Part shown: in pieces, positions 20,702 through 32,374 of the stretch | Layout: each line of letters opens with the position of its first letter | How positions within the stretch are numbered: position 1 is the first letter of the stretch | From: Anadara kagoshimensis | Lineage: Eukaryota > Mollusca > Bivalvia > Arcoida > Arcidae | NCBI GenBank assembly: GCA_021292105.1 | Contig: CM037869.1 | Span: 37,580,655-37,644,654, forward strand | Reading direction: 5' to 3' | Length of the DNA stretch: 64,000 bases | The notes under the pieces: model-generated | The model's database searches: none | What the model was told of the DNA's origin: nothing | What the model saw: the letters and a program-made list of their open reading frames with translations, nothing else | Position numbers and translations under genes: made by a program

Positions 20702-23700
20702 CTATAGTTTATGGTAAGAGTCTGTTCTTCTAAGTACACACAATAAGGGTATCTCTAGCAATAAACTTCCCAGTAGAAAGGTAGCACCAGTGAAGTACAA
20801 CATAACGTCATCTGATCCAATTGCCTCTGATAAACCAGCTGTAAATGAAAGTATAAATATATTTATTAAGTAATAACTAAAATGGGATGCCTTTTTGAAC
20901 TTGTCCCACAAACGGACCCCGAATGGGAAATGCATGATCAATATAAGAATAGCCCATGACACATCTACTCCACCCAAATATGCTTTTTTGAAGTTTTATA
21001 AAGATAGGTTTAACAGTTTTCGAGAAAAGAAATGTCATGCCGGAAGAAATGGAGTAAATACTGCCCTTCTCCGTGTTTTGGGGCATAAATAGTTTGAAAA
21101 TAACTGAGTTGCGGATTTAGCATACTCTCCTTGGTGTTACTAATGTTATATTTTATCCATTTATTAATTATTTGGACCCTCTTGATGAAAGATATTTTTC
21201 TGTTAAATGATGAATTTCATATTGCACCAGAATGCATTTTTTTAAGCTTAGACCTTTAGGCTATCACCGTATACGCCCCTTACCTTAAACACAATTTATC
21301 ATGAATTTATCACCCCACGAAATAACTTTAGAATCACCAAAAATGGGACACCACAAAAATAAATTATTTATTATCAACAATTAACTTAGAAGCGCCTCAT
21401 TGAATTTATTGCACCCATGAAATGGTATTTTTAGATCCACAGAACACGAAAAGAAATCTAATAGTTATACTTTACCTGCTATAGGGCTTCCGATAAAAGC
21501 ACCAATTCCTGATGCCAGCGTGATGTAGCCAAGACTACTGGCTAATACTGCCCTGTCAAACAGATCAACTATGAGGACATTAGCAAGACATAAGATTCCA
21601 CCTGAAACAAATGGAAAAAAGAAATATGACTTTGAACATTCAGTCTGAAGTTGAAAAATAATGACCACGTCTGAAATACAATTTTGTTTCTGGATATATT
21701 TGACGTCCCATAGTCCCATATTTCTTTCATTCCAAATGTACACTTGTGGCAGTTGTAGCTAGCTGGCTAGCTAAACAGGAGGTTGCTTACAATTCCGGAG
21801 CATACGGTCTCACTTCCCTTGTGGAAGTTCACAAGTTTAAATTAATTTGCCAGCTTTAAAGTTTTTACTTTGCTTTGGGATTGTGGTTTGGGCATGGAGT
21901 CGTGTGTTTGTTTTTGATTACTATTAATGCTTCTAACCCTTACCATAAGATTAAACTTACTTGGTGTTACTCCATTGGTCATACAAGAGCTTTTAAAAGT
22001 CTTGACTACGTAATTTAGGCTGTTGATGCAGCTGCTGCAAAACGGTAGAACACTTTAGAATACCTGAGAACACAGTTACTGTGTTTGTTTTGAAGGTGTT
22101 CCCGAGACGTAAGAACAGTTAGCATGTTATTTAAGTATGCCCGGTGCCATTAGGAACACACATCTTAACTTACCTAATGGGAATAAGTCAGAACGCTTAT
22201 AACACCACATGAGAACACACTGCGTTATGTAGGTGTTCCCTTTACCCCGTAAGAACAATTAGCGTGTTATTTAGGTAGGTGTGTCCGGTACTCTTAAGAA
22301 TGTGTTTTAGCTCATCAATGTGAATACGGCAGAACGCTAATGATAACGCCCAATTACACAATAAGTTTGTTGTGTAGGTTTTCCCGGAACACTTAGGAAC
22401 ATATTCTTGACTTACCTAATGTGATTCAATAGGCTGCCATAAGAAATACTATTTAAACATAGTTATTATAAAACGTTAGAACGCTATTAGAACATCGAGA
22501 ACACAGTGTGTAATGCAGTTGACCCTGTGTCTTGAACCCCTTTTATGACACTTTCTTAGCTTACCTAATGTGAACCCATATGCTGCCGTTAGAAATACTA
22601 CTTGAACATAGTTATTACAAAACGACAGAACACATTAAGAGAACACAGCTGTGTAGGTTTGGCCGTAATCTTGGTATCCGGAAGGAACACACGTGCGCTA
22701 ATAAGAACACATGAGAACATAGCGTGTTATGTAGATGTTCACAGAGCTCTTTAGTACGCATTCGCTTACCTAATGTAAATTCATAGGCTGCCGTTAGAAT
22801 TATTATTTGCCAATAGTTATTACAAAACGGCAGAACGCTTATCAGAACATCTGAGAACACAGCTGTGTGTGTGTGGCTGTTACCTTGGTATCCGGAAGGA
22901 ACACATGCGCGCTAATTTAGAACACACGAGAATACAGTGTGTTATTTACCTGTGCTTGGAACCCTTTAGAACACTCTAAACTTACCTAATGTGAATCCAT
23001 AGGCCACAGTTAGAATTATTATTTGCCAATAGTTATTACAAAACGGTAGAACGCTTATCAAAACACCTGAGAACACAGCTAGGATGTTGTGTAGATGTGG
23101 CCGTAACCTTGGTATCTTGAAGGAACACATGCCAAAAAAAACTTTACCGATGCCACTTGCAAGTCCTTGAACAGAGAGTACAACTGAGGCTTCGCTTAAG
23201 TCATACCCTTTGTTAACTATGATGTTGGGTAGAAAGTACAGTGGTATAAATTCTCCTATAGTTATGACTAAAGTGGTTAGAAAAAACGCAACAAAAAGTG
23301 GATCCTTAAATATGCCAAGATTAGAGGAGCATGTCTTTCCCGGCTTATCAACTTCATATTTTGTCTTCTCTCCCTGTTTGTTTGTTTTCCCTGCAATTAA
23401 AAGAAAAATATGATATGCATTTTAACTAAAACGTTGTCTACAAAAATGTGCATGAACTTGGCAAACAATGGGTTAAAAGTATAAGATATTCGATGATTTT
23501 GTGGGAAGGTACTAACGTTAGTCAAACACAAACATACCAGTCTCCTTTCAAATCAAAATTTGACCTAATTTTCTCTATGTTATGACTTTTGAGTTTTATT
23601 AAAACTAGTACATAAAATTGTAATTTGGCAGTATACACATTTTTGGAAGAATCAGCAACAGTCCAGCCTGCCCTAAAGTCCACCTCTATATAAGGGCCAC

Positions 23701-26472
23701 CTGCTTTTAAAGGTCAATAAATTTGTATCCCGATTGTTCTTTATTTATTATATTTGACGGGTTGAAGGTATTTAAACAACAGGGTTCCTGTATTTAACAA
23801 TAATTTTAAAAATTGTAAAGTTTGTAAAAAAAAAATAATAATAATTAAAAGTGAAAAAATAATTGGATGTGACACACAATAACTCCACTCCGTGCAAATG
23901 TTTTAACATACCTTGTGTTAGCTTCTGACTCTTCAGCAGTGGAAAATACACTGCTCCGCTGACCATAATGTGTAATGACACGGCAGCATTGAGCAGTAAT
24001 GCATTAGAAAGTCCAAACTCCTTTAGAATAAAGTCTTGTAAAACTGGGTATATAGTAATCCCTACAGCACCACCACTCATCGCTAAACCAAAGGCGATAG
24101 GGCGCTTTTTATCAAAATACTGATTCACAATTAGATTTGAGGTTGCAAAGGTACAACCGAACCCGATTCCTAGAAATAGATCAAGTTAAAATCAAACTAA
24201 AACTGACTCGTTAGACCCAAATACTCCCACCCCAAACATTTAATGTTTTCTTGTGACCTTGACCTTTCCGATATGACCTTGGTTCAAGGTCATGTTACAC
24301 TTTTGAATCATGAAGATTATTCACGTCAAGTTTTATGACAATCGTCCGAAGCAATTATGAGTTATGGCCCGGACACAATTTTACACAGGCAGACGAACAT
24401 GGTGATTCCTATGTATACTAGTACCCCTTCAAAAAGTTTGCGGGGGTATAACACGAGTTAATTAAAAGTCTCTTGAGAGACATGTACCCCCTCTCTAACA
24501 TTGCCAAGTTTTAACCTTGTGGCCTTGAACCTTGACCTATTGAGCTTTTGGTATGCAACACACCATCTCATGCTGGTTTACATCTGTGCCGAGTTTGTTC
24601 AAAATTCATCAATAGACATTGAAGATATGAAGCGGGTGCGATAATATCTTACGTTCCCAAATTGTACTAAAGGTACATATCCTTTGTTATTGATTACTGC
24701 ATTGGTAAATGCTGTTTATTTTACTAAAAAAATTATATGCGTTGTCAAACTGAGCCGATCCGTTTTGTCCTATTAAAAGTTCTTGTTATAAGGACACATT
24801 CCCGTGTCACAATAGGCATGACACAATAAAGAACCCTCTTGTGTTGCATAATGCTATCAGCGCAACGCACATGCAAAATTTACTGCACCTTCTCCTATAG
24901 CTGGCGACGTCTCGGTATAAGTGAAATATTCTTGACTGTCGGGACGTTAAAAACCATTACTCAATTCAAATCTTTTGTTCCAATGGTATTAAAGCTTTTC
25001 ATATAGCTTGAAGTCGCAAACCAACAATTTCTTTTTTTTTTTTTTTTTTTTTATTTAGGCTACATTATGTTAATTGTACTGACCTTGAAAAACTCCTAGA
25101 CATACAATTAAAGCCGGAAGTGACGTAATAAATGCTGATACAATTAAACTTGTGAATATGATTATACTGCCAAGTAATGTCACAAATCTACAGCTAACCC
25201 TCTTTGCAAGTGGTAGAACTAGGGGAGCTGAAAATACATGAGGTGAAAAAATCCGTATGTTGTAACCCATGAAGATGCGAATTAAGAGTTGATGTTTTGA
25301 AAACGATAATGAAATCAACAAACAACCATTCTATATTTTAGGGAAAGAGTGGTTTTAAAGTGGTGAGTGGTCGAACCAGGGAGCTGAACAAAAACACAAT
25401 TTTAAAAACCCGTATGTTGTAACTCGTGAAGATACAATTAATGAAAACTACATTGTAAATACTGAGAAGTAAAGTTTGTAAAACTATTTTTAAAAATAGC
25501 AATAGCAATAGCAATTTTGTAATTTCAGAATTTTAATTCAACAGCCAACGCAACAATGATAATGGTAAAAACAACCTAACAAGGCGTTTATTTAAAGAAT
25601 ATCCATATTGGAGACAACTGATTATGAAACTCGACTTTGGACGAGCACAAGTACTAGAGTCAATGTCCAGTGATGTGGTTACAGTATTCCTGAAAGGCCA
25701 CGACAGTTATTCGGTACTATGGACCGAATTATTTGTCTTCAACTGCTACTTTTATAAGAGGTCGTGGCACAGAAATATTGGGTTTACCGGTACTGCTCGT
25801 TAAAAAGACTTTGTATCTCATTATAAAGACTAAGTATCCCGTTATAACGAGATCAATTTAACTAGGTAGTTTGTCGTTATAACGAGATCAATTTAAACTT
25901 TTTGATGTCCTTAACCAGCCGCCGTAGCTTATTGCAGAAATGAGTTATAGGCCGAATTACCTGCCTTAACGATGTTATGTTAGTTTTTAATACGATGACA
26001 CATGTATAAAAAAAGATAACGTCTTTACTTTTAATATAAAGGCAGATCATTCGGTCTTACTAAAATAATGAATGCATTAAGTTGTATTACCTATACCGAG
26101 ATACAATCCACTCCTGATAGAGCCAATCCACGATACATCTACTGCATCCACATTTAGATTATCCATAATGTCCACATACAACACCCCGTATGATGACTTA
26201 AGGCCAGCTTCTATGGCGTATTGGAGAAAACAACCAAACACAACCACCCAACCCCAACCTCCATCAGGGGGTGTTGGGGTTTCCATGGTAACAGTCGTCT
26301 GGTGATCACAACTCCCATACCCAATTGTCCTCTTTTTATGTTCACAATTATCGTCTGTTGTCATAGTTCTGTAGTTGTCAATTTCATCTCCTTCTGTCGG
26401 TTTCTTGAAATTATCATTACTGTCGTCTGCCAAAGATTTTTCGAAATCATAATTTTTGTCACGTACCTGCAT
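20702..26472 (-). CDS. Monocarboxylate transporter-like (SLC16/MFS), MCT-A, 6 exons, 483 aa
   Basis: Minus-strand exons in order: 26472-26091, 25227-25084, 24169-23912, 23390-22986, 21601-21476, 20838-20702; all junctions GT-AG and phase 1. The hydrophilic N-terminus leads into the SLC16 signature PDGGWGWVVVFG and TM1. NQYFDKKRPIAFGLAMSGGA follows TM4, as in the second MCT motif. A variable loop precedes TM7, and exons 5-6 give TM10-12, the usual 12-TM layout. At the TM8 site where MCT1 has the proton-coupling Asp-x-x-x-Arg pair, this protein reads S-x-x-x-K (ASGIGK), so classical lactate/H+ symport is doubtful; the substrate is unknown. Likely a plasma-membrane carrier. Head-to-head paralogue of MCT-B. 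Intron 4 holds decayed copies of the exon 4 end. Confidence 0.92.
21670..21920 (+). repeat. Dispersed repeat D1, truncated copy (MCT-A intron 4)
   Basis: Begins ATATTTGACGTCCCATAGTC and ends GTGTGTTTGTTTTTGATTA; it lacks the left part of the family. Confidence 0.7.
21956..22985 (-). repeat. Tandem array of decayed exon-4-end copies in MCT-A intron 4
   Basis: Directly adjoining the end of exon 4, at least five or six degraded copies of that exon's last ~90-150 bp plus its donor begin near 22765, 22560, 22411, 22309, 22169 and 21956 (spacing about 216, 205, 149 and shorter). Each keeps recognisable CAAAACGG.AGAAC and AGAACACAG blocks (plus-strand spelling); four keep the donor context CTTACCTAATG (minus ATTAG|GTAAG). 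The nearest copy still encodes an open SVLPFCNNYWQIIILTAAYE-type peptide; the next also holds CSFRIPRLRP from farther upstream in the exon. Older copies have stops and indels. No good acceptor precedes them, so they are pseudo-exons. Confidence 0.8.
23656..23757. repeat. F1 MITE, half copy (MCT-A intron 3)
   Basis: AACAGTCCAGCCTGCCC to TTTATTATATTTGA; the right half is missing. Confidence 0.6.
24235..24960. repeat. Old repeat fragments in MCT-A intron 2
   Basis: 24240-24450 resembles the GACCTTGACCT / AGTTATGGCCCGG / GCGGGGGTATA repeats of bivalves. 24780-24960 is the 3' part of an S2 SINE (ATAATGCTATCAGCGC, CTGGCGACGTCTCGGTATAA, ATTCTTGACTG). A T23 run follows at 25031-25052. Confidence 0.5.
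25725..26059. repeat. MITE-like element, MCT-A intron 1
   Basis: GACCGAATTATTTGTCTTCAA near 25731 and the inverse AGGCAGATCATTCGGTC near 26040 form ends of the same family as 6500-6749. A second inner copy (GGCCGAATTACCTGCC, about 25950) suggests a rearranged or nested element. Confidence 0.45.
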
Positions 26473-26933
26473 TTTACCAAAATTTCGTTTTAGCCTACTT
26501 CAAACCCGTTTTATTAGACGCATTAATTGTAATTTTCAAAACTTTGTTAAAACGCGTTGCGAAAAAACCCAATTATTTTATAATACAGACCTGTCCAAAG
26601 TTTAACGAAAAGGAGTCGAAGCTGCCAGGTGGCCGAGATAAGTATAGCAATTAGCCGAAACCAAAAGTTGCTGAGAGATAGGTAGTACTCAGATGCCGAA
26701 AAACTGTCGAGATATATGTAACGAGGGGCTGAAATGAGCTGTCAATCCAGCTTAGTGTTAAACTTTAGACAGGTCTGTACTGTACTCATATATTATATTT
26801 AACAGTGAGCTTTATTTTTTCAAACCGGTTAAAAGTTGAAATTAGCAATATATTCCTTGTCACACACTGGATATGGTCATGATTAAATATAGTAGTAGCT
26901 CGGTATACAGTACATGTCTGTCGACAGTTTAAC
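26473..26933. promoter_or_regulatory. Upstream region of MCT-A
   Basis: No TATA box or clear initiator is recognised. It contains a diverged stretch (26630-26780: GATATATGTAACGAGGGGC, AGCTTAGTGTTAAAC, GTCTGTACTG) that resembles the seed of the 89-bp satellite further on, so the satellite probably arose from local sequence (inference). Confidence 0.35.
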
Positions 26934-27157
26934 CAGTGACGGATTTAAGGGGGGGGGGGTTGCAGGGGTTGCAGCCCCCTTTGAAAAATTAAAGAGAGAG
27001 AGAGCTATTGACTGATGTGACCCCATATGTTAATGTAACAACCCATTTCTGTATACGTGTTGGTCTCTAGAAGCTCGCGCTTTCGGCACTCGCACCTAGC
27101 ATTGATATACTAGTAATTCCCAACCCCCCCTTTCAAAAAATCCTGGATCCGCCCCTG
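26934..27157. mobile_element. hAT-like MITE (CAGTGACGGAT / ATCCGCCCCTG)
   Basis: The ends CAGTGACGGATTTAAGGGGG and TCCTGGATCCGCCCCTG follow the widespread CAGGGGCGGATCC-type terminal repeat of non-autonomous hAT elements. TTAAC lies immediately on both sides (26929-26933, 27158-27162) as a probable target-site remnant. A G12 tract lies just inside the left end. The interior is non-coding. Confidence 0.65.
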
Positions 27158-27251
27158 TTAACACCGAGCTAACGACCGCTAGTGACCGACCAAAAACCTG
27201 TCGATAGATATTTATACAGAGATGTAGCTAACGCGGGGTCGAGATGAACTG

Positions 27252-30200
27252 TCGATTCGGCACTAATTCGTTAGCTTAGTGTTCAACGCCATGGCTGTAC
27301 TGTTTCACTTATGATGAGCCACATTAGGACATGGACAATATTCGGGCGGCACTAATTCGTTAGCTTAGTGTTCAACGCCATGGCTGTACTGTTTCACTTA
27401 TGATGAGCCACATTAGGACATGGACAATATTCGGGCGGCACTAATTCGTTAGCTTAGTGTTCAACGCCATGGCTGTACTGTTTCACTTATGTTGAGCCAG
27501 ATTAGGACATGGACAATATTCGGGCGGCACTAATTCGTTAGCTTAGTGTTCAACGTCATGGCTCTACTGTTTCACTTATGATGAGTCAGATTAGGACATG
27601 GACAATATTCGGGCGGCACTAATTCGTTAGCTTAGTGTTCAACGTCATGGCTGTACTGTTTCACTTATGATGAGCCAGATTAGGACATGGACAGTATTCG
27701 GGCGGCTTTATTTGGTTAGACTAGTGTTCAACGTCATGGCTGTACTGTTTCACTTATGATGAGCCAGATTAGGACATGGACAATATTCGGGGCGGCACTA
27801 ATTCGTTAGCTTGGTGTTCAACGTCATGGCTGTACTGTTTCACTTATGATGAGCCAGATTAGGACATGGACAGTATTCGGGCGGCTTTATTTGGTTAGAC
27901 TAGTGTTCAACGTCATGGCTGTACTGTTTCACTTATGATGAGCCAGATTAGGACATGGACAATATTCAGGCGGCACTAATTCGTTAGCTTGGTGTTCAAC
28001 GTCATGGCTCTACTGTTTCACTTATGATGAGTCAGATTAGGACATGGACAATATTCGGGCGGCACTAATTCGTTAGCTTAGTGTTCAACGCCATGGCTGT
28101 ACTGTTTCACTTATGATGAGCCAGATTAGGACATGGACAATATTCGGGCGGCACTAATTCGGTAGCCTAGTGTTCAACGTCATGGCTCTACTGTTTCACT
28201 TATGTTGAGTCAGATTAGGACATGGACAATATTCGGGCGGCACTAATTCGGTAGCCTAGTGTTCAACGTCATGGCTCTACTGTTTCACTTATGTTGAGCC
28301 AGATTAGGACATGGACAATATTCGGGCGGCACTAATTCGTTAGCTTAGTGTTCAACGTCATGGCTCTACTGTTTCACTTATGTTGAGCCAGATTAGGACA
28401 TGGACAATATTCGGGCGGCACTAATTCGGTAGCCTAGTGTTCAACGTCATGGCTCTACTGTTTCACTTATGATGAGTCAGATTAGGACATGGACAATATT
28501 CGGGCGGCACTAATTCGGTAGCCTAGTGTTCAACGTCATGGCTCTACTGTTTCACTTATGTTGAGCCAGATTAGGACATGGACAATATTCGGGCGGCACT
28601 AATTCGTTAGCTTAGTGTTCAACGCCATGGCTGTACTGTTTCACTTATGATGAGCCAGATTAGGACATGGACAGTATTCGGGCGGCTTTATTTGGTTAGA
28701 CTAGTGTTCAACGTCATGGCTCTACTGTTTCACTTATGATGAGTCAGATTAGGACATGGACAATATTCGGGCGGCACTAATTCGGTAGCCTAGTGTTCAA
28801 CGTCATGGCTCTACTGTTTCACTTATGTTGAGCCAGATTAGGACATGGACAATATTCGGGCGGCACTAATTCGTTAGCTTAGTGTTCAACGTCATGGCTG
28901 TACTGTTTCACTTATGATGAGTCAGATTAGGACATGGACAATACTCGGGAGGCACTAATTCGTTAGCTTAGTGTTCAACGCCATGGCTGTACTGTTTCAC
29001 TTATGATGAACCAGATTAGGACATGGACAATATTCGGGCGGCACTAATTCGTTAGCTTAGTGTTCAACGTCATGGCTGTACTGTTTCACTTATGATGAGC
29101 CAGATTAGGACATGGACAATATTCGGGCGGCACTAATTCGTTAGCTTAGTGTTCAACGTCATGGCTGTACTGTTTCACTTATGATGAGCCAGATTAGGAC
29201 ATGGACAGTATTCGGGCGGCTTTATTTGGTTAGACTAGTGTTCAACGTCATGGCTGTACTGTTTCACTTATGATGAGCCAGATTAGGACATGGACAATAT
29301 TCGGGGCGGCACTAATTCGTTAGCTTGGTGTTCAACGTCATGGCTGTACTGTTTCACTTATGATGAGCCAGATTAGGACATGGACAGTATTCGGGCGGCT
29401 TTATTTGGTTAGACTAGTGTTCAACGTCATGGCTCTACTGTTTCACTTATGATGAGTCAGATTAGGACATGGACAATATTCGGGCGGCACTAATTCGTTA
29501 GCTTAGTGTTAAACGCCATGGCTGTACTGTTTCACTTATGATGAGCCAGATTAGGACATGGACAGTATTCGGGCGGCTTTATTTGGTTAGACTAGTGTTC
29601 AACGTCATGGCTGTACTGTTTCACTTATGATGAGCCAGATTAGGACATGGACAATATTCGGGCGGCACTAATTCGTTAGCTTAAGTGTTCAACGCCATGG
29701 CTGTACTGTTTCACTTATGATGAGCCAGATTAGGACATGGACAATATTCGGGCGGCACTAATTCGTTAGCTTAGTGTTCAACGTCATGGCTGTACTGTTT
29801 CACTTATGATGAGCCGGATTAGGACACGGACAATATTCGGGCGGCACTAATTCGTTAGCTTAGTGTTCAACGTCATGGCTGTACTGTTTCACTTATGATG
29901 AGCCAGATTAGGACATGGACAATATTCGGGCGGCACTAATTCGTTAGCTTAGTGTTCAACGTCATGGCTGTACTGTTTCACTTATGATGAGCCAGATTAG
30001 GACATGGACAATATTCAGGCGGCACTAATTCGTTAGCTTGGTGTTCAACGTCATGGCTCTACTGTTTCACTTATGATGAGCCAGATTAGGACATGGACAA
30101 TATTCGGGCGGCACTAATTCGTTAGCTTAGTGTTCAACGTCATGGCTGTACTGTTTCACTTATGTTGAGCCAGATTAGGACATGGACAATATTCGGGCGG

Positions 30201-30470
30201 CACTAATTCGTTAGCGTAGTGTTCAACGTCATGGCTGTACTGTTTCACTTATGTTGAGCCAGATTAGGACATGGACAATATTCGTGCGGCACTAATTCGT
30301 TAGCTTAGTGTTCAACGTCATGGCTGTACTGTTTCACTTATGTTGAGCCAGATTAGGACATGGACAATATTCGTGCGGCACTAATTCGTTAGCTTAGTGT
30401 TCAACGCCATGGCTGTACTGTTTCACCTATCATTTTGATGAGCCAGATTAGGACATGGACAATATCCGGC
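27252..30470. repeat. 89-bp satellite array, ~36 units
   Basis: Head-to-tail units of 89 bp (phase points 27301, 27390, 27479) with core GGCACTAATTCGTTAGCTTA, GTGTTCAACGTCATGGCT and TGAGCCAGATTAGGACATGG. Identity is high. Two unit types exist: the common CACTAATTCG type and a TTTATTTGG type (near 27703, 27882, 28684, 29217, 29396, 29575). Single-base variants (CTGTACTG/CTCTACTG; GATGAG/GTTGAG; GAGCC/GAGTC) are clustered. The last unit has an insertion (CACCTATCATTTTGATGAG). It occupies most of the intergenic space between the two transporter genes. Confidence 0.95.
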
Positions 30471-30506
30471 GACATGAAGGCGCAAATATATGACAGGTTA
30501 TATAAG

Positions 30507-31190
30507 AATTGACCCTTTTGCCATTGGTCCAAAAATATACAGGCCCAAAAACATTCTGTCAGTGAGCTACCTTTGGTCTATCGTTGATGCCCTGGGATGG
30601 TTCTCCAATGGTACTATATGTATAATTGACCCTTTTGCCATTGGTCCAAAAATAGACAGACCCAAAAACATTCTGCGATTGGGCCACCTTTGGTCCATTG
30701 TTGGTGCCCTGGGATGGTTCTCCAATGGTACTATGTGCATAATTGCCATTGGTCCAAAAATATACAGGCCCAAAAACATTCTGCGATTGGGCCACCTTTG
30801 GTGCCCTTGGATGGTTCTCCAATGGTACTATATGTATAATTGACCCTTTTGCCATTGGTCCAAATATAAACAGACCCAAAAACATTCTGCGATTGGGCCA
30901 CCTTTGGTCCATTGTTGGTGCCCTTGGATGGTTCTCCAATGGTACTATATGTATAATTGACCCTTTTGCCATTGGTCCAAAATTAAACAGATACAAAAAT
31001 ATTCTGCGATTGGGCCACCTTTGGTCCATCGTTGGTACCCTGAGATGGTTCTCCAATGGTACTATATGTATAATTGACCCTTTTGCCATTGGTCCAAAAA
31101 TATACAGGCCCAAAAACATTCTGCGATTGGGCCACCTTTGGTCCATCGTTGACGGTGCCCTTGGATAGTTCTCCAATTGTTCTATATGTA
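30507..31190. repeat. 117-bp tandem repeat, ~6 units
   Basis: Units of 117 bp, core GACCCTTTTGCCATTGGTCC, ACATTCTGCGATTGGGCC, GATGGTTCTCCAATGGTACT. The third unit has internal deletions. The length is a multiple of three and stops are few, so repetitive open frames of up to about 210 codons appear on both strands; there is no domain or start context to support translation. Confidence 0.9.
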
Positions 31191-31193
31191 TAA

Positions 31194-31237
31194 CTACACG
31201 CACTGGACATACAATTTTTCCTCCAGTGCGTGTCCAA
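31194..31237. repeat. Short hairpin closing the 117-bp array
   Basis: CACGCACTGGA and TCCAGTGCGTG pair perfectly around a loop of about 13 bases, immediately after the last 117-bp unit. Confidence 0.6.
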
Positions 31238-32374
31238 AGTCGGGAGTTTTATAGTATGAGTTTCCATATGTATTTAGGTTTTTTTTTGTGTGTGTGTGTT
31301 TGTATAAGTGACTAATGTATTATTTATTTGCATTGTTTTGTGTTCTTAATTGCATTAACTGTTGCCAAGTAGTTTTTCATGTTACAAATGTCTTCTTTTC
31401 ACTATATTATAATATTGTGTTGTTTAACGTCGCATCAGCATTCATTCAGCTATAAGGTATCTTCCTAAGGATCCCGTGACTTAAGTTTCGAAATGCCAAG
31501 TGCTTACCGAAAGAACAGTCACTAGCTATTTTCAGAAACCGATCGGGTTAGAACCTAAGACCTCCCATACACTCTACCAAATGACGTATCGTAGTGGTTG
31601 TTGACGGTTATTACTCACACTTGTGACATGAAAATCCCTTGTTTCTACCCATGTGGGATTTCCTTGCCTAACCCTAGGGTTAAGACAGGCTACACGGTAC
31701 ACCTGAATAAACAGCTTATTCTGTGGCTCCAAAAGCTTTTAATGGATTTTTAAAGGAATAAGGTGTGAGAAAAAGAATCGATCGCTAATGGTCATATGAG
31801 ATAGGGAAACCTCAGCCCTCGGTCTTATATATTTGGTCCAGAACGTTGAACCTTAGGCACCCTAGCAGCGATAGATTCTGTTAGTAAAGATCATGTATCG
31901 TTAAACTACCCACAACGTGAACAGAAGTTGTTTTGACTTTAGTCACTTTAATTAAAGCACCTGATTTTAACATGGCCCGTTTGTGATTCAACCTTGGAAT
32001 TATCATAAAATAAAAACAACGAACTGGTCAATTCTGGATTTGTCGGGATAGGACAATTTTAAAAATTACCATTAAAGTATAAATAATGGCATGTCTTTTC
32101 AGGTTTATGCATAACACATTTTTAACTCTTTACCAATAGGTACATGTAGGTTTTTTGTGTAAACAGTGAATTCAAATGATATATATATGGAAAATGTCTT
32201 GAAATTGGAATTTGTATCAAAAAAATATTAATTTAGAAATAAGAAAAATCATTTTAAGCGAAAACAATTAATATTTTTGAAAGAAAATTTATTTTATGGA
32301 CGAACTCGTAAAAAGTGGGGAAAATTACTTGGTTTAGAAAGAAATAGCTCGCTGCTGCTTCATCACATGGCAAA
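31238..32374. other. Upstream region of MCT-B with a SINE fragment
   Basis: 31430-31605 is a decayed minus-strand S2-like SINE (GAAATGCCAAGTGCTTACCG, AAGAACAGTCACTAGC, TAGAACCTAAGACCTCC). The rest is AT-rich with no clear core promoter motif. The MCT-B start is taken as the ATG at 32375, the first in frame before a continuous hydrophilic N-terminus. Confidence 0.45.

Noticed and set aside
23136..23146. GTAAAG after GGCATCG in MCT-A considered as a splice donor
   Set aside because: The reading frame continues without interruption through KVFFGM... to a better donor at 22985, and this matches the exon structure of MCT-B.
27252..30470. Regular repeats considered as a CRISPR-like array
   Set aside because: Units are contiguous 89-bp copies with no unique spacers, and the surroundings are eukaryotic.
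30490..31267. Open frames of 94-214 codons in the 117-bp repeats
   Set aside because: Both strands are open, which is typical of a low-stop repeat rather than a gene; no start context or homology.
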